A program made the translations under genes and the position numbers. Source: Oscillospiraceae bacterium (GTDB taxonomy: Bacteria > Bacillota > Clostridia > Saccharofermentanales > Saccharofermentanaceae). From it: a stretch of DNA of 64,000 nucleotides. The notes beneath the pieces are model-generated. The model made no database searches and was not told where the DNA came from. It saw nothing but the letters and a program-made list of their open reading frames with translations. This document shows positions 29,607 through 38,616 of the stretch, one piece after another. The stretch is from the NCBI GenBank assembly GCA_902788505.1, contig CADAKH010000001.1, positions 1-64,000 of the forward strand, read 5' to 3'. Every line of letters begins with the position of its first letter. Positions within the stretch are counted from its first letter, which is position 1.

Positions 29607-31277
29607 ATGGCTAAGAAAAGCAAGGGCAAAATGTCACTAAAGAAAAAGATAATACTGACTGCGGTTCTGATACCTGTGGCGGTATTGCTGGGTATATTGC
29701 TTTTCAATCTCCCGAAGATCATTTATTTTGGAACCGGTCTCGTGATGAGGATCGATACAAGCGGCAAGAAGATTGATACGACATTGACGATGGATCAGAA
29801 ACTCAGTGATTTCGAGTATATGTATGAGATAGTATGTCTTGGAAATCCTGCGAAGGATGAAATTGAGAAATCATATGGTATCTCTTACGATGAGATCCAT
29901 GACACATACCGTGAATACGTCATTAATTCCAAGACCGACTACGAATATTTTTCAATAATGGCCTGTTTTCTTGCTGTTCTTCCCGGCCAACACAACGCCA
30001 TGTCTATCCCTAACTATGATAAGGATACGAGCAGCTTCATGCTGACAGAGATATATGCTCCACAGGAGTTTAAAGATTATGCATATTCATGGAGGGAAGA
30101 ATTCCATAATGAAGTTATCAGCTACCATGATTATGGTCTTTTCGCATTTAAGTATTTCGATGGAGCATATTACGGACTGGCTTCTGACAGTACGCTTTTT
30201 AAGATTAACAGTGACTATAAAGGCGGTCAGCTTATTACGTTAGACGGTAAAGATCCCAAAGACATGTGCTTTGATTTTCTTTCGAGAAATGTGCCTGTTT
30301 ATGATGGCGGAAATAACTGCTTTTACAGAGATAGATTGTTTTTTAACGATGGAATTGGAACGCCGCATGAGGCAGAAATTCTTATGCCTGACGGAACTAT
30401 AGTTATCACGACTATCTATGAAGCGGCAGGCTATGAAATTGCATTAGCCGATGGTTTATCTGCCTATCCTGAACTCAGACCATCTTCAGACGATTCCGGT
30501 TCTTCTGCTTCCGATCTTTCTGCACCAATGACATATACGATCGCAACTGATGCTGAGAGAAATCTGGTGTATCTTGAATCAACTTCCTGTGATTTGTCAG
30601 AAGCTGAAAGACTTACTCAGGATCTTAACCAAGCTTTAAGCGAGACTGACGCTGATACTGTAATAATCGATCTGCGTTCCAATGGCGGCGGTTCTACGGA
30701 TTTTGTAAACGAATATATTCTTCCGTTAGTGTTCAGCCATGACGTGACATATTCGACTGATGTTATCGGATGCAAAAACAGCTATACCAAAAACTATTAT
30801 AACAACCTTTATTACAGGTACTATATCAACAGACCTTTAAGACTTGAAGGTGATCATTTTATCTATCGTGAAGACTTTAATGTTAAGGGTCAGGCCGCGA
30901 AGAACTACAAGATATACATATTGACATCTGATACGACTTTTTCTTCTGCTGATCTCATGACCCGTATCTGCAAAGATTACGATAATGCTGTTATTGTAGG
31001 CACCTATACACAGGGAGAGGGTATCAGCGGTACTCCTTTCAGATGTTATCTGCCAAACAGCCGTTTTATGTTTACATACACACCGACAGTTGCTTCCGGT
31101 GCTACGGATGATTCATTCTACGGAACAGAACCGGATATTTTTATTCCACTTACATATGATGAATACAGTCAGAAGAAAGACCTTGAAAGTCAGGGAGTGG
31201 ATGCCGGAAGTTACGAAGTGCGTCAGATGTGGGATAAGACACTGATCTACGTTCTGGGTCTTGTCGATAACATTTGA
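29607..31277 (+). CDS. Membrane-anchored S41-like peptidase
   Basis: The 556-residue protein has an N-terminal membrane anchor (KIILTAVLIPVAVLLGILLF) and a C-terminal S41 (C-terminal processing peptidase / tricorn-like) core: TVIIDLRSNGGGSTDFVNEY, TFSSADLMTRICKDY with the candidate nucleophile Ser, and VIVGTYTQGEG. In CtpA-type enzymes a Lys 25 residues after the Ser is the general base; here that place is Glu, so it is either a different S41 subgroup or inactive. No PDZ domain is obvious. It is followed by a small membrane protein 30 bp downstream. Confidence 0.7.
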   Translation: MAKKSKGKMSLKKKIILTAVLIPVAVLLGILLFNLPKIIYFGTGLVMRIDTSGKKIDTTLTMDQKLSDFEYMYEIVCLGNPAKDEIEKSYGISYDEIHDTYREYVINSKTDYEYFSIMACFLAVLPGQHNAMSIPNYDKDTSSFMLTEIYAPQEFKDYAYSWREEFHNEVISYHDYGLFAFKYFDGAYYGLASDSTLFKINSDYKGGQLITLDGKDPKDMCFDFLSRNVPVYDGGNNCFYRDRLFFNDGIGTPHEAEILMPDGTIVITTIYEAAGYEIALADGLSAYPELRPSSDDSGSSASDLSAPMTYTIATDAERNLVYLESTSCDLSEAERLTQDLNQALSETDADTVIIDLRSNGGGSTDFVNEYILPLVFSHDVTYSTDVIGCKNSYTKNYYNNLYYRYYINRPLRLEGDHFIYREDFNVKGQAAKNYKIYILTSDTTFSSADLMTRICKDYDNAVIVGTYTQGEGISGTPFRCYLPNSRFMFTYTPTVASGATDDSFYGTEPDIFIPLTYDEYSQKKDLESQGVDAGSYEVRQMWDKTLIYVLGLVDNI

Positions 31278-31307
31278 TCTGTTTTTCTTGAAAGGCAAGG
31301 TAGTGTC

Positions 31308-31649
31308 ATGAGCAGGAAAAAACATAGTGTTGTAAAAACAGTGGTGCTCATTGTTGTACTGGCAGTTCTTGTATTCTTTTTGTTTCCCAGAAAGTGTCAT
31401 CTTAAAGATGGCGGCTCTGAAATCATTTCCAGTTTTCCCTGGGGTGTGGGTATTGTTTATTCTGTTGAGAACCGTCACTCCTTGCATAATGAAAACGGAA
31501 ACACGTACTATGAGATCGGCACCATCGTTAAAATCTTTGGAATAGAAGTCTATAACGATGCACATGTTGATTATGATCACCCGCTTTTACAGTTAACGGA
31601 TGAGGAGATTGAACGGGTATACGAAGCAATAGAGTCGCCGTCTGTTTGA
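31308..31649 (+). CDS. Small membrane-anchored protein of unknown function
   Basis: The 113-residue product has one N-terminal membrane segment (VVLIVVLAVLVFFLFP) and an extracytoplasmic domain with IVYSVENRHSLHNENGN and YYEIGTIVKIFGIEVY, then an acidic C-terminal helix. I do not recognise the family. It is 30 bp after the S41-like gene on the same strand, with AAAGGCAAGG upstream, and ends before a shared terminator, so both are probably one transcript. Confidence 0.65.
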   Translation: MSRKKHSVVKTVVLIVVLAVLVFFLFPRKCHLKDGGSEIISSFPWGVGIVYSVENRHSLHNENGNTYYEIGTIVKIFGIEVYNDAHVDYDHPLLQLTDEEIERVYEAIESPSV

Positions 31650-31680
31650 CAACGATGAAGAGTTTTCCATAAAAGCAATT

Positions 31681-31718
31681 AAACGGCCGAATATAATCAT
31701 TCGACCGTTTGTTTTTGT
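31681..31718. terminator. Bidirectional hairpin terminator
   Basis: AAACGGcCGAAT and ATTCGaCCGTTT form a 12-bp stem with one mismatch, and GTTTTTG follows. It separates the + strand gene ending at 31649 from the minus-strand M56 gene ending at 31748, and probably serves both. Confidence 0.75.
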
Positions 31719-31747
31719 CTTATTATCTTTACAATGTGCAAGTATAA

Positions 31748-33607
31748 TTAGTAGAAGAAAACCTTTGTTATCACGTTGTTCTCGAGACAGATTCCGGTAA
31801 AGGTGTGGTTTTCGACTTCCAGATCAAATGGACTGTTTTCACTGTAAGAAGAAGTACAGCCTCTCCAGAAAAATTCATCTATACTGCTGACATATCCCAT
31901 CGTAGCAGAACCGCACTGAAGAGCATTTTTCCTTTCTTCAGGTGTCAGTACCACGTCATTTGCATCACAGTCTCTGATGTAATGAACAGAATCACAGATC
32001 AATACGTCAGGAGAAACTTTTAATCTTACCGGTTTGGACACTACCATTACCGGAACATCATATTGATACAAAGCCCATGTTCCAAATGTTGTTTCTCTAA
32101 AATTCAGACCTCTTTCTTCATCCGGACGAAGGTATATTCTATTGCCTGTAAACTGAGTCAGATATTTCCAGTTAGCATGGTCACTTTCGACATATCTTTC
32201 CTCGATTTCCTGAACTGTAAACGAGAATAGGTCAGGCTGAAGATCCAGTGTTTCCAGCACCGTTAGTTTTGCTTCGGATTCCAGAGAGATTTCTTTTCCA
32301 ACCTCAAGTGAATCAATGAATTCCTGTCCAACTTCTAAAAGACGCCAGGGATAAACAACATATGCTTTGCTTCCGTCTTCTTCAACGCTGCTTATGGGCG
32401 TCATGGCTACCATAAAGTATCCGCCACCGCTTAAAATGTGTCCAAGCTTAACGTCGTTTAACGGAGAATCACTATAGTCAAAAGTATAATCGGAAGGGAA
32501 TGGTTCTGTTTCAAACGGGAGCTTTCTGACTGTTTCACTTTCTGTTAAGGTTATTTCTTCTGATGATTCTTCTGATGATTCAACAGGTTCGGTTGTGCTG
32601 CCCGGATCTGCTACAGGTTTCATAACAGAACAACTTGATAAAGCGAATAGAGTTGCCAAGCTGATAGCAAATACTTTGTAGTTTTTCTTTGCAGGATTTT
32701 TTATGCTTTCAATTCTCTTTTTCATCAACTTATATCCCCCTTTCATTCCTGCATAAACAGTAAATCCAATAGACATTCTGGATTGACGCTGAAGCAGATC
32801 AAACAATGTCTGCGCATACTCTTTTGATACTTCTGTTCCGTATATGCTTAAGACTTCTTCATCACATGCCAATTCACAGTCCCGACCGGATAGAACGAAT
32901 GCTGCCCATATAACAGGGTTATACCAATTAAGTACCAACACCAAATATCTGAGTATTACCCATATCGAATCACCGTGCTTATAGTGACATGCCTCGTGAC
33001 AGATAACATATTTGTTCAGACTGTCTGAATACTCATCTACATATATTTTGTTTATTAACAGAAACGGTGTTCCCTTATGACCTATGCTGAATATTTCCAA
33101 ATTGCTGACAGGATCTTTTCCGACGTATTTTCTCTTGCGCTTGCAATGAATTATGAAGCCGATATTGAATAATGCCAGACAAACCATCATCAATGCTGAT
33201 ACTGCTGCGATAACAGGCTTGATTATGTCTTTCCAATTCAAAGAAACACTGTCAGTTATATTCTTCTGTGCAGTCTGGTTATCGGTAACTTGTTTTACAT
33301 TTGTTTCATTATTAGCAACAGTATTGTATTCGTTACCTGGCGTGACGCTTTGCGATATTAAATCATCGGGTATTTCTTTGTTGTACGATTCTGCATCGAT
33401 AGTAACAGCACTATTAACATTAAATAATTCTTGAAGCTCGTCTGCTACCGGCACATTTATCTTAAGAAAAGGAGCAACAACCATATAGACTGGAATTACA
33501 AGCCAAAGAGCATACTGCTGCCTTTTCTGAATCTTTCCGTTTGTAAGAGCGCGGATGATTATTATGGTAATCGCGATCAGCGAAACCCCGATAATATATC
33601 GCAGCAT
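31748..33607 (-). CDS. M56-family (BlaR1/MecR1-like) sensor metallopeptidase with atypical C-terminal domain
   Basis: I chose the ATG at 33607, with GAGGAG 7 bp upstream, giving 619 residues. Three helices precede the M56 zinc motif HEACH (204-208), with the third-ligand region RDCELACDEEVL. A fourth helix and a Ser/Glu-rich linker follow. In BlaR1 the extracellular C-terminal domain binds beta-lactams; here the last 270 residues show no penicillin-binding motifs I can recognise, so a different signal is likely. It would cleave or trigger cleavage of the BlaI-type repressor encoded immediately upstream in the same operon. Confidence 0.85.
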   Translation of the reverse strand: MLRYIIGVSLIAITIIIIRALTNGKIQKRQQYALWLVIPVYMVVAPFLKINVPVADELQELFNVNSAVTIDAESYNKEIPDDLISQSVTPGNEYNTVANNETNVKQVTDNQTAQKNITDSVSLNWKDIIKPVIAAVSALMMVCLALFNIGFIIHCKRKRKYVGKDPVSNLEIFSIGHKGTPFLLINKIYVDEYSDSLNKYVICHEACHYKHGDSIWVILRYLVLVLNWYNPVIWAAFVLSGRDCELACDEEVLSIYGTEVSKEYAQTLFDLLQRQSRMSIGFTVYAGMKGGYKLMKKRIESIKNPAKKNYKVFAISLATLFALSSCSVMKPVADPGSTTEPVESSEESSEEITLTESETVRKLPFETEPFPSDYTFDYSDSPLNDVKLGHILSGGGYFMVAMTPISSVEEDGSKAYVVYPWRLLEVGQEFIDSLEVGKEISLESEAKLTVLETLDLQPDLFSFTVQEIEERYVESDHANWKYLTQFTGNRIYLRPDEERGLNFRETTFGTWALYQYDVPVMVVSKPVRLKVSPDVLICDSVHYIRDCDANDVVLTPEERKNALQCGSATMGYVSSIDEFFWRGCTSSYSENSPFDLEVENHTFTGICLENNVITKVFFY

Positions 33608-33608
33608 A

Positions 33609-33965
33609 TTACATCTCCTCAATCATCTTCTTGATTTCTTTTAGCTGTTCTTCTGTAAGAGCTTCAGAACCGATAAGGTTTGAGATCATAAGTCCCACAT
33701 TGCCGTCATAGACTTTATCAATGAAAGTCGCAGTTTCCTCTAGTTCTGCCTCTGTTCTGTCGATTACCGGATAAAACCGTTTGGTTCTTCCTTCCTGATC
33801 GAAGGAAACAATGCCTTTATCAACCATTCTCTTGAGCAACGTAATGATCGTATGTTTTGTCCAGCCTGTACTTGCAAGGAGTTCCTTTGTAAGTTCGGTC
33901 AATGTCATTGGACCGTTCTTCCAAAGGCAATTTGTTATTTTCCATTCCGAATCAGTTAAGCGCAT
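33609..33965 (-). CDS. BlaI/MecI-family transcriptional repressor
   Basis: The 118-residue protein has the BlaI winged-helix: RLTDSEWKITNCLWKNGPMT and GWTKHTIITLLKRMVDKGIV, followed by the dimerisation domain ending EEQLKEIKKMIEEM. It represses its own operon until the M56 partner is activated. Its stop overlaps the SD of the M56 gene. A perfect 9-bp-arm palindrome lies 18 bp upstream of its start and is the probable operator. Confidence 0.92.
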   Translation of the reverse strand: MRLTDSEWKITNCLWKNGPMTLTELTKELLASTGWTKHTIITLLKRMVDKGIVSFDQEGRTKRFYPVIDRTEAELEETATFIDKVYDGNVGLMISNLIGSEALTEEQLKEIKKMIEEM

Positions 33966-33982
33966 ATATAGACTCCTTTATA

Positions 33983-34004
33983 TTGGTGTACTGATGTACA
34001 CCAA
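33983..34004 (-). promoter_or_regulatory. BlaI-type operator
   Basis: TTGGTGTAC-TGAT-GTACACCAA is a perfect inverted repeat with 9-bp arms containing the TGTA/TACA core expected for BlaI/MecI sites. It lies 18 bp upstream of the repressor start, where a promoter must be. Confidence 0.75.
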
Positions 34005-34320
34005 AAATATAACACGTTGGTAGACGGGAGTCAACCAAATGGTTTTGGCGTGATAAGCGGACTGGAGGGAATAATATGAGGTCACGCCTTATTTATGTAT
34101 TTCCTGAATTCAAACGTTTTCTAGTATAAGAAGATAGTGAGGACTTGGATCAGAAATACAAAGGTTACATCAAACTGTCAAGTGTATTCCAGCACCTTAC
34201 AGTAGTCTGCATAATCCAAAATGTGCCTGGAGTTTATAAGTCTTCGGGCATATTTCTATCTAAATAAATATCATGAATTAAACGCATGTTATAATTATTT
34301 TATTTGAAGGGAGAATACTG
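34005..34320. other. Intergenic region before hybrid kinase
   Basis: I see no firm gene. A GGAGGG at about 34067-34072 precedes an ATG at 34077 that opens an 18-codon frame ending in TAA. The same frame is then open for about 50 more codons, so it may be a decayed gene. At 34213-34254 is a degenerate copy of the ppdK terminator hairpin ending TCTTCGGGCATATTTC. TGTTATAAT at 34287-34295 is an extended -10 for the kinase gene, and GAAGGGAG is its SD. Confidence 0.45.
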
Positions 34321-37300
34321 ATGGAGCTGATAAAGAACAAACATTGTAAGACGGCGTTGTGCAGGCTGGTCCTGTTCATCTGCACGGTCATGCTCGTTAT
34401 CGTCAGTCTTCCTTATGCAGTATATGCAGATACGGATCCGCAGGTTGTCCGTGTTGGATATTACGAGAATGAAGTCTTCCAGGAAGGTGCGCAGGAAGGT
34501 GTTGTAAAGAGCGGTTATGCCTACGAGTACTACCGCAAACTTTCCGAATATACCGGCTGGGAATATGAATATGTTTACGGTGATTTCAGCGACCTGTATC
34601 AGATGCTCTTAGACGGCGATATAGATCTGCTTGCAGGACTTGCATGGAGAGAAGACCGTGCTTCCATAATCGGTTATCCGAATGCGGTTATGGGTAATGA
34701 ATCTTATTACCTTGTTAAGTCTGATGACAATGCGGATATCACGGCTGATCCGGTCACTTTAAACGGATGCAGGATCGGTGTCCTGGACAGTGCAATGGTC
34801 GGTGTTCTTGAGCAGTATCTTGAGAACAATCATGTAACAGCCGAGGTGGTTGTTTATCCTGATTACACGCAGCTGTTCGATGCCTTCGATTCTCGTGAGG
34901 TTGATGTTCTTGCTGCAGAGAGCGACGGTGCTCACGGAAGAGAGCATGCTGAAGTCCTGACTGTTTTTGGAACTTCAGATTACTACCTTTGCGTAAGCAT
35001 CAAACGTCCTGATCTGCTGGCCGAATTGAATTCTGCACAGACGCTCCTGGCTGCGGAAGAACCCAACTATCTTAATACGCTTCGTGCCAAGTATTATTCC
35101 GTCAGCGTTACGGCGAGAGCTTTTTCGCAGACTGAACGTGAATGGATGAATGAGCATACCACGCTGCGTGTCGGCTATCTCGAGAACTATCTGCCTTACA
35201 GTGACACAAACGATAAAGGTGAAGTTACGGGTATAGTCAAAGACATCATTCCTGCGATAATGAATCCGCTTGGACTTCAGGATATCGAAGTGATTTACAT
35301 AGGATATAAAAGCTACGATGATATGGTTGCCGCTGTGTGTTCGGATGAGATCGACGTGGCTTTCCCTGTAGGCGGCGGTCTGTACTATTCAGAAGAGAAC
35401 GGAATCTATCTGTCAAACCCGGTTTCATCATCTCCTGCAGAGCTTGTTTACAGGGGCGAATTCAGCGAAAAGACGACGGAGCATTTTGCCGTTAATGAGA
35501 ATAACCGCATGCAGTATTATTTCGTGCTTACGAATTATCCTGATGCGGAGATCACTTTCTATCAGTCAAGCGAAGAATGTCTTGATGCCGTGCTCACAGG
35601 CAAAGCAGCCTGCGCCACGCTGAACGGATTAAGAGCAAACGATATTTTGCGCAACAAAAAATACGAAGACTTATCTCTTTATCAGACAAGTTATAACGAT
35701 GCAAGATGCTTCGGTGTAAAGATCGGTAATGAAGGACTTCTCAAGCTCCTCAACCGCGGAGTGAACGTGCTAGGAGATGATTACGCACCGAGCATATCGT
35801 ACAGGTATACAAGCGGATTGTATTCCTACAGTTTCCTCGATGCACTGCGCGACAATATGGCTCTGGTCGGAACCCTGATCCTCCTGGTTGCCGCTGTGAT
35901 CGTATTCCTGTTGTTCCGTGATGTTCAGCGCAAGAAGCATGAAGTTGAAGAAAAGGAAACGGCACGAAAGGAGCTCGAGGCAAAAAACACGGAGCTTGCT
36001 GACAGCCAGAAAGCATTGTCTGATGCGCTTATCTCCGCCGAACATGCAAACCGCGCAAAGACAGCGTTCCTGAACAACATGTCCCATGATATTCGTACGC
36101 CGATGAATGCCATTGTTGGTTTTACCGCGCTGGCCGCTTCCCACATCGATAATAAGGATCAGGTGCAGGATTATCTCGGAAAGATCTCAGTATCCAGCCA
36201 GCACCTTCTGGCGCTCATAAACGATGTATTGGACATGAGCAGGATCGAAAGCGGAAAAGTGAATATAGAAGAGACAGAAGTGCATCTTCCGGATGTTATC
36301 CACGATCTGAGAACGATCATCCAGCCCAACATCGCATCCAAGCAGATGGAACTGTTTATTGATACTCAGGACGTTATTCATGAGGATATCATTGCTGATA
36401 AACTCAGGCTCAATCAGGTGCTTCTGAATATCCTATCCAATGCGATCAAGTTCACTTCTGAAGGCGGTACGATCAGTTTCCGTGTTATTGAGAAACCTTC
36501 GGCAAAAGAAAACATTGCTGATTTTGAATTCCGCATCAAAGACAACGGAATCGGCATGAGCGAAGAATTCCAGAAGACTTTGTTTGAAGCTTTCTCCCGT
36601 GAGAAGACCAGCACTGTCAGCGGTATTCAGGGTACAGGTCTCGGCATGGCGATCGCCAAGAATATCGTGGACATGATGGGCGGCGAGATCACGGTTAATT
36701 CTGTCGAGGGCAAGGGCAGCGAATTCATTGTTGAGATTCCGTGTAAGATCAGCAGTGTCTCTCAAAAGTTTGAACCGCTTCCGGAACTGCAGGGCCTTCG
36801 TGCGCTTGTGGCTGATGATGACGTGGATACCTGCCTTTCAGTTTGCTCGATGCTGCGTGAGATCGGCATGAGACCTGATTGGACGAACTACGGAAAAGAA
36901 GCTGTTATTCGTGCTAAGGATGCATTGGATCAGGCTGATGAATTCAAGGCTTATATTATCGACTGGCAGATGCCTGATCTGAACGGTATTGAAACCGTAC
37001 GCAGAATTCGAAAAGTTATTGGAGACAGCACGCCGATCATCATCCTGACTGCATACGATTGGGCTGATATAGAAGATGAGGCAAGAGAAGCAGGTGTAAC
37101 CGCATTCTGTTCCAAGCCGCTGTTTATGTCCGAGCTGAGAAGAGTCATGGCTCAGCCGTTTATGGCAGATAATGAAGAAACGGCAAATGAGAATAGTGAA
37201 CAGGAATCAATGCCTGATTTCTCAGGCAAACGTGTTTTGCTTGCTGAAGATAATCAGATGAATCAGATCCTTGCAGAAAATATCCTGAAGAATGTAGGCC

Positions 37301-37602
37301 TGGATGTGGACATCGCCGGTGACGGAACAGAGGCAGTCGAAAAGATGATATCCGCACCTGCCGGTTACTATGACATTATCCTCATGGACATTCAAATGCC
37401 CAAGATGGACGGTTATGAGGCGACAAGCAAGATCCGTGCTCTGGACGATAAAACGAAGTCTTCAATTCCGATAGTAGCCGTTACGGCGAACGCCTTTGAA
37501 GAGGACCGTCAGATCGCTATGGATGCAGGCATGAACGGCCATCTTGCGAAGCCATACGATGTTCCTGCGATCATGAAAACACTGAAAGAATTGATAGGTT
37601 GA
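34321..37602 (+). CDS. Hybrid sensor histidine kinase with two solute-binding-like sensor domains and two receivers
   Basis: The 1093-residue protein has a signal peptide ending near ADTDPQ, then two periplasmic SBP_bac_3-like domains (about 40-265 and 275-500; VRVGYYEN and LRVGYLENYLPY mark their starts). A membrane helix near 520-540 and a coiled coil follow, then HisKA (NNMSHDIRTPMNAIVG, His589) and HATPase (DNGIGM, GTGLGMAIAKNIV). Two receivers follow, with phospho-Asp at 881 (DWQMPDLNG) and 1023 (MDIQMPKMDG). It should sense a small solute and phosphorylate internally; no separate output regulator is adjacent. Its sensor is paralogous to the GGDEF protein at 52416-54563. Confidence 0.93.
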   Translation: MELIKNKHCKTALCRLVLFICTVMLVIVSLPYAVYADTDPQVVRVGYYENEVFQEGAQEGVVKSGYAYEYYRKLSEYTGWEYEYVYGDFSDLYQMLLDGDIDLLAGLAWREDRASIIGYPNAVMGNESYYLVKSDDNADITADPVTLNGCRIGVLDSAMVGVLEQYLENNHVTAEVVVYPDYTQLFDAFDSREVDVLAAESDGAHGREHAEVLTVFGTSDYYLCVSIKRPDLLAELNSAQTLLAAEEPNYLNTLRAKYYSVSVTARAFSQTEREWMNEHTTLRVGYLENYLPYSDTNDKGEVTGIVKDIIPAIMNPLGLQDIEVIYIGYKSYDDMVAAVCSDEIDVAFPVGGGLYYSEENGIYLSNPVSSSPAELVYRGEFSEKTTEHFAVNENNRMQYYFVLTNYPDAEITFYQSSEECLDAVLTGKAACATLNGLRANDILRNKKYEDLSLYQTSYNDARCFGVKIGNEGLLKLLNRGVNVLGDDYAPSISYRYTSGLYSYSFLDALRDNMALVGTLILLVAAVIVFLLFRDVQRKKHEVEEKETARKELEAKNTELADSQKALSDALISAEHANRAKTAFLNNMSHDIRTPMNAIVGFTALAASHIDNKDQVQDYLGKISVSSQHLLALINDVLDMSRIESGKVNIEETEVHLPDVIHDLRTIIQPNIASKQMELFIDTQDVIHEDIIADKLRLNQVLLNILSNAIKFTSEGGTISFRVIEKPSAKENIADFEFRIKDNGIGMSEEFQKTLFEAFSREKTSTVSGIQGTGLGMAIAKNIVDMMGGEITVNSVEGKGSEFIVEIPCKISSVSQKFEPLPELQGLRALVADDDVDTCLSVCSMLREIGMRPDWTNYGKEAVIRAKDALDQADEFKAYIIDWQMPDLNGIETVRRIRKVIGDSTPIIILTAYDWADIEDEAREAGVTAFCSKPLFMSELRRVMAQPFMADNEETANENSEQESMPDFSGKRVLLAEDNQMNQILAENILKNVGLDVDIAGDGTEAVEKMISAPAGYYDIILMDIQMPKMDGYEATSKIRALDDKTKSSIPIVAVTANAFEEDRQIAMDAGMNGHLAKPYDVPAIMKTLKELIG

Positions 37603-37616
37603 AAGAGGACGTTAAG

Positions 37617-37757
37617 ATGCATATCGAAAGACGCGGCGTGGAAGTATTTCCCATTACGATCGCACAGCATTTAGAACTGCTGAAGAAATGCGGTTTCCGC
37701 TCTGTGAATGTCTTGTGGACATCTTACTTACAGGCGGGATTCTGGGCGATAAAGTAG
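37617..37757 (+). pseudogene. C-terminal fragment of a SAM-dependent methyltransferase
   Basis: The 46-codon frame includes ITIAQHLELLKKCGFRSVNV and LWTSYLQAGFWAIK, a typical end of class I methyltransferases in Firmicutes. There is no SAM-binding domain upstream; the preceding bases belong to the kinase stop and spacer. An SD-like AGAGGA precedes the ATG, but the piece is most likely a remnant left by deletion. Confidence 0.6.
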
Positions 37758-37793
37758 AGTGTTTCTCTGTGATGTTTTTACAGATATCACAGG

Positions 37794-37802
37794 TGATATA
37801 AT
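37794..37802 (+). promoter_or_regulatory. Extended -10 promoter of yjdF transcript
   Basis: TGATATAAT at 37794-37802. Transcription should begin at about 37808-37810, leaving a leader of about 145 nt before yjdF. Confidence 0.6.
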
Positions 37803-37807
37803 TATCC

Positions 37808-37930
37808 CGTAACATGCAAAGATAAAAACGCAACGCATACCGTAAGATATGCCAGAGCCGGTAGGTAGCCCGGCCGTCCTGTTATACAGGGTAAGTAACC
37901 TGCCCCTCCGGGTTGTCCGTTCTTTGCTCA
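37808..37930 (+). ncRNA. Probable yjdF-type riboswitch leader
   Basis: The long leader before a yjdF-family gene contains consecutive short stem-loops: GCATA/TATGC, GCCGG-TAGGTAG-CCCGGC, CCTG/CAGG and AACC/GGGTT. yjdF mRNAs are known to carry the yjdF motif, a riboswitch that responds to azaaromatic compounds. The call rests on that association and on the visible structure; I have not aligned it to the consensus. Confidence 0.65.
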
Positions 37931-37953
37931 TCAATCTTAAAGGAGGGATTGTC

Positions 37954-38370
37954 ATGGGCAAGATACGTTGCAGCCTGACGGTGTATTTTGAGGAGCCCTT
38001 TTGGGTAGGCGTTTTCGAACTGATCGAGAACCGAAAAATTTCTGCAGCACGTGTGGTTTTTGGTGCTGAACCGAAAGATTACGAACTGTATGAATATGTT
38101 CTCAGATACTACACAGGACTTCATTTCAGCCCGGCTGTGGACACTGTTGTAAAAGACATTGCAAAGAATCCCAAAAGGATTCAGCGCGAAGCACGAAAGC
38201 AGACTTTGGAGACCGGTATCGGTACCAAGTCGCAGCAGGCGATCAAATTACAGCAGGAGCAGAACAAACAGGAACGTAAGACCAGAAGCCGTGAACAAAA
38301 ACTGGCAGACGAGAAGCGTGAGTTTGAACTGAAACAGCAAAAGAAAAAAGAGAAGCACAGGGGGCACTGA
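37954..38370 (+). CDS. yjdF: YjdF-family protein (DUF2992)
   Basis: I chose the ATG at 37954, with AGGAGG 7 bp upstream, over in-frame ATGs within the leader. The 138-residue protein has the YjdF core: KIRCSLTVYFEEPFWVGVFE, AARVVFGAEPKDYELYEYVL, and FSPAVD, then a highly basic/Gln-rich tail (KKEKHRGH end). The family is associated with tolerance to azaaromatic compounds in Firmicutes; the molecular activity is unknown. A GGGGGC-ACTGA-GCCCCC hairpin contains the stop codon in its loop. Confidence 0.88.
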   Translation: MGKIRCSLTVYFEEPFWVGVFELIENRKISAARVVFGAEPKDYELYEYVLRYYTGLHFSPAVDTVVKDIAKNPKRIQREARKQTLETGIGTKSQQAIKLQQEQNKQERKTRSREQKLADEKREFELKQQKKKEKHRGH

Positions 38371-38378
38371 GCCCCCTT
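38360..38378 (+). terminator. Hairpin overlapping the yjdF stop codon
   Basis: GGGGGC (38360-38365) and GCCCCC (38371-38376) flank ACTGA. The T tract is short (TT), so it may be a processing or weak termination element. Confidence 0.5.
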
Positions 38379-38409
38379 GCTGATCTCAAAAAATGGGGAG
38401 GATTAAAAC

Positions 38410-38616
38410 ATGACTTTTCAATACTTGTTTGGCGAAACAGACACGTACATTCAGGCCGGTTTATTGCTGATAAGTTTGATCTTTGCAATATTGGGAACTT
38501 TTACCTCTGATACTGCAAGGGGAAAGAAGCAGCTTGGAATCTCTTTGATCTTTGTCATTATCTTCCTTATGTTTATGCTGTTCGAAATATTCGCATACGG
38601 CATAGGTCAAGGTTAA
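38410..38616 (+). CDS. Small two-helix membrane protein, unknown
   Basis: The 68-residue product has two hydrophobic segments (AGLLLISLIFAILGTF and LGISLIFVIIFLMFMLFEIF) separated by TSDTARGKKQ. An SD GGGGAGGA precedes the ATG at 38410. The stop overlaps the start codon of the next GNAT gene (TAATG). I do not recognise the family. Confidence 0.6.
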   Translation: MTFQYLFGETDTYIQAGLLLISLIFAILGTFTSDTARGKKQLGISLIFVIIFLMFMLFEIFAYGIGQG

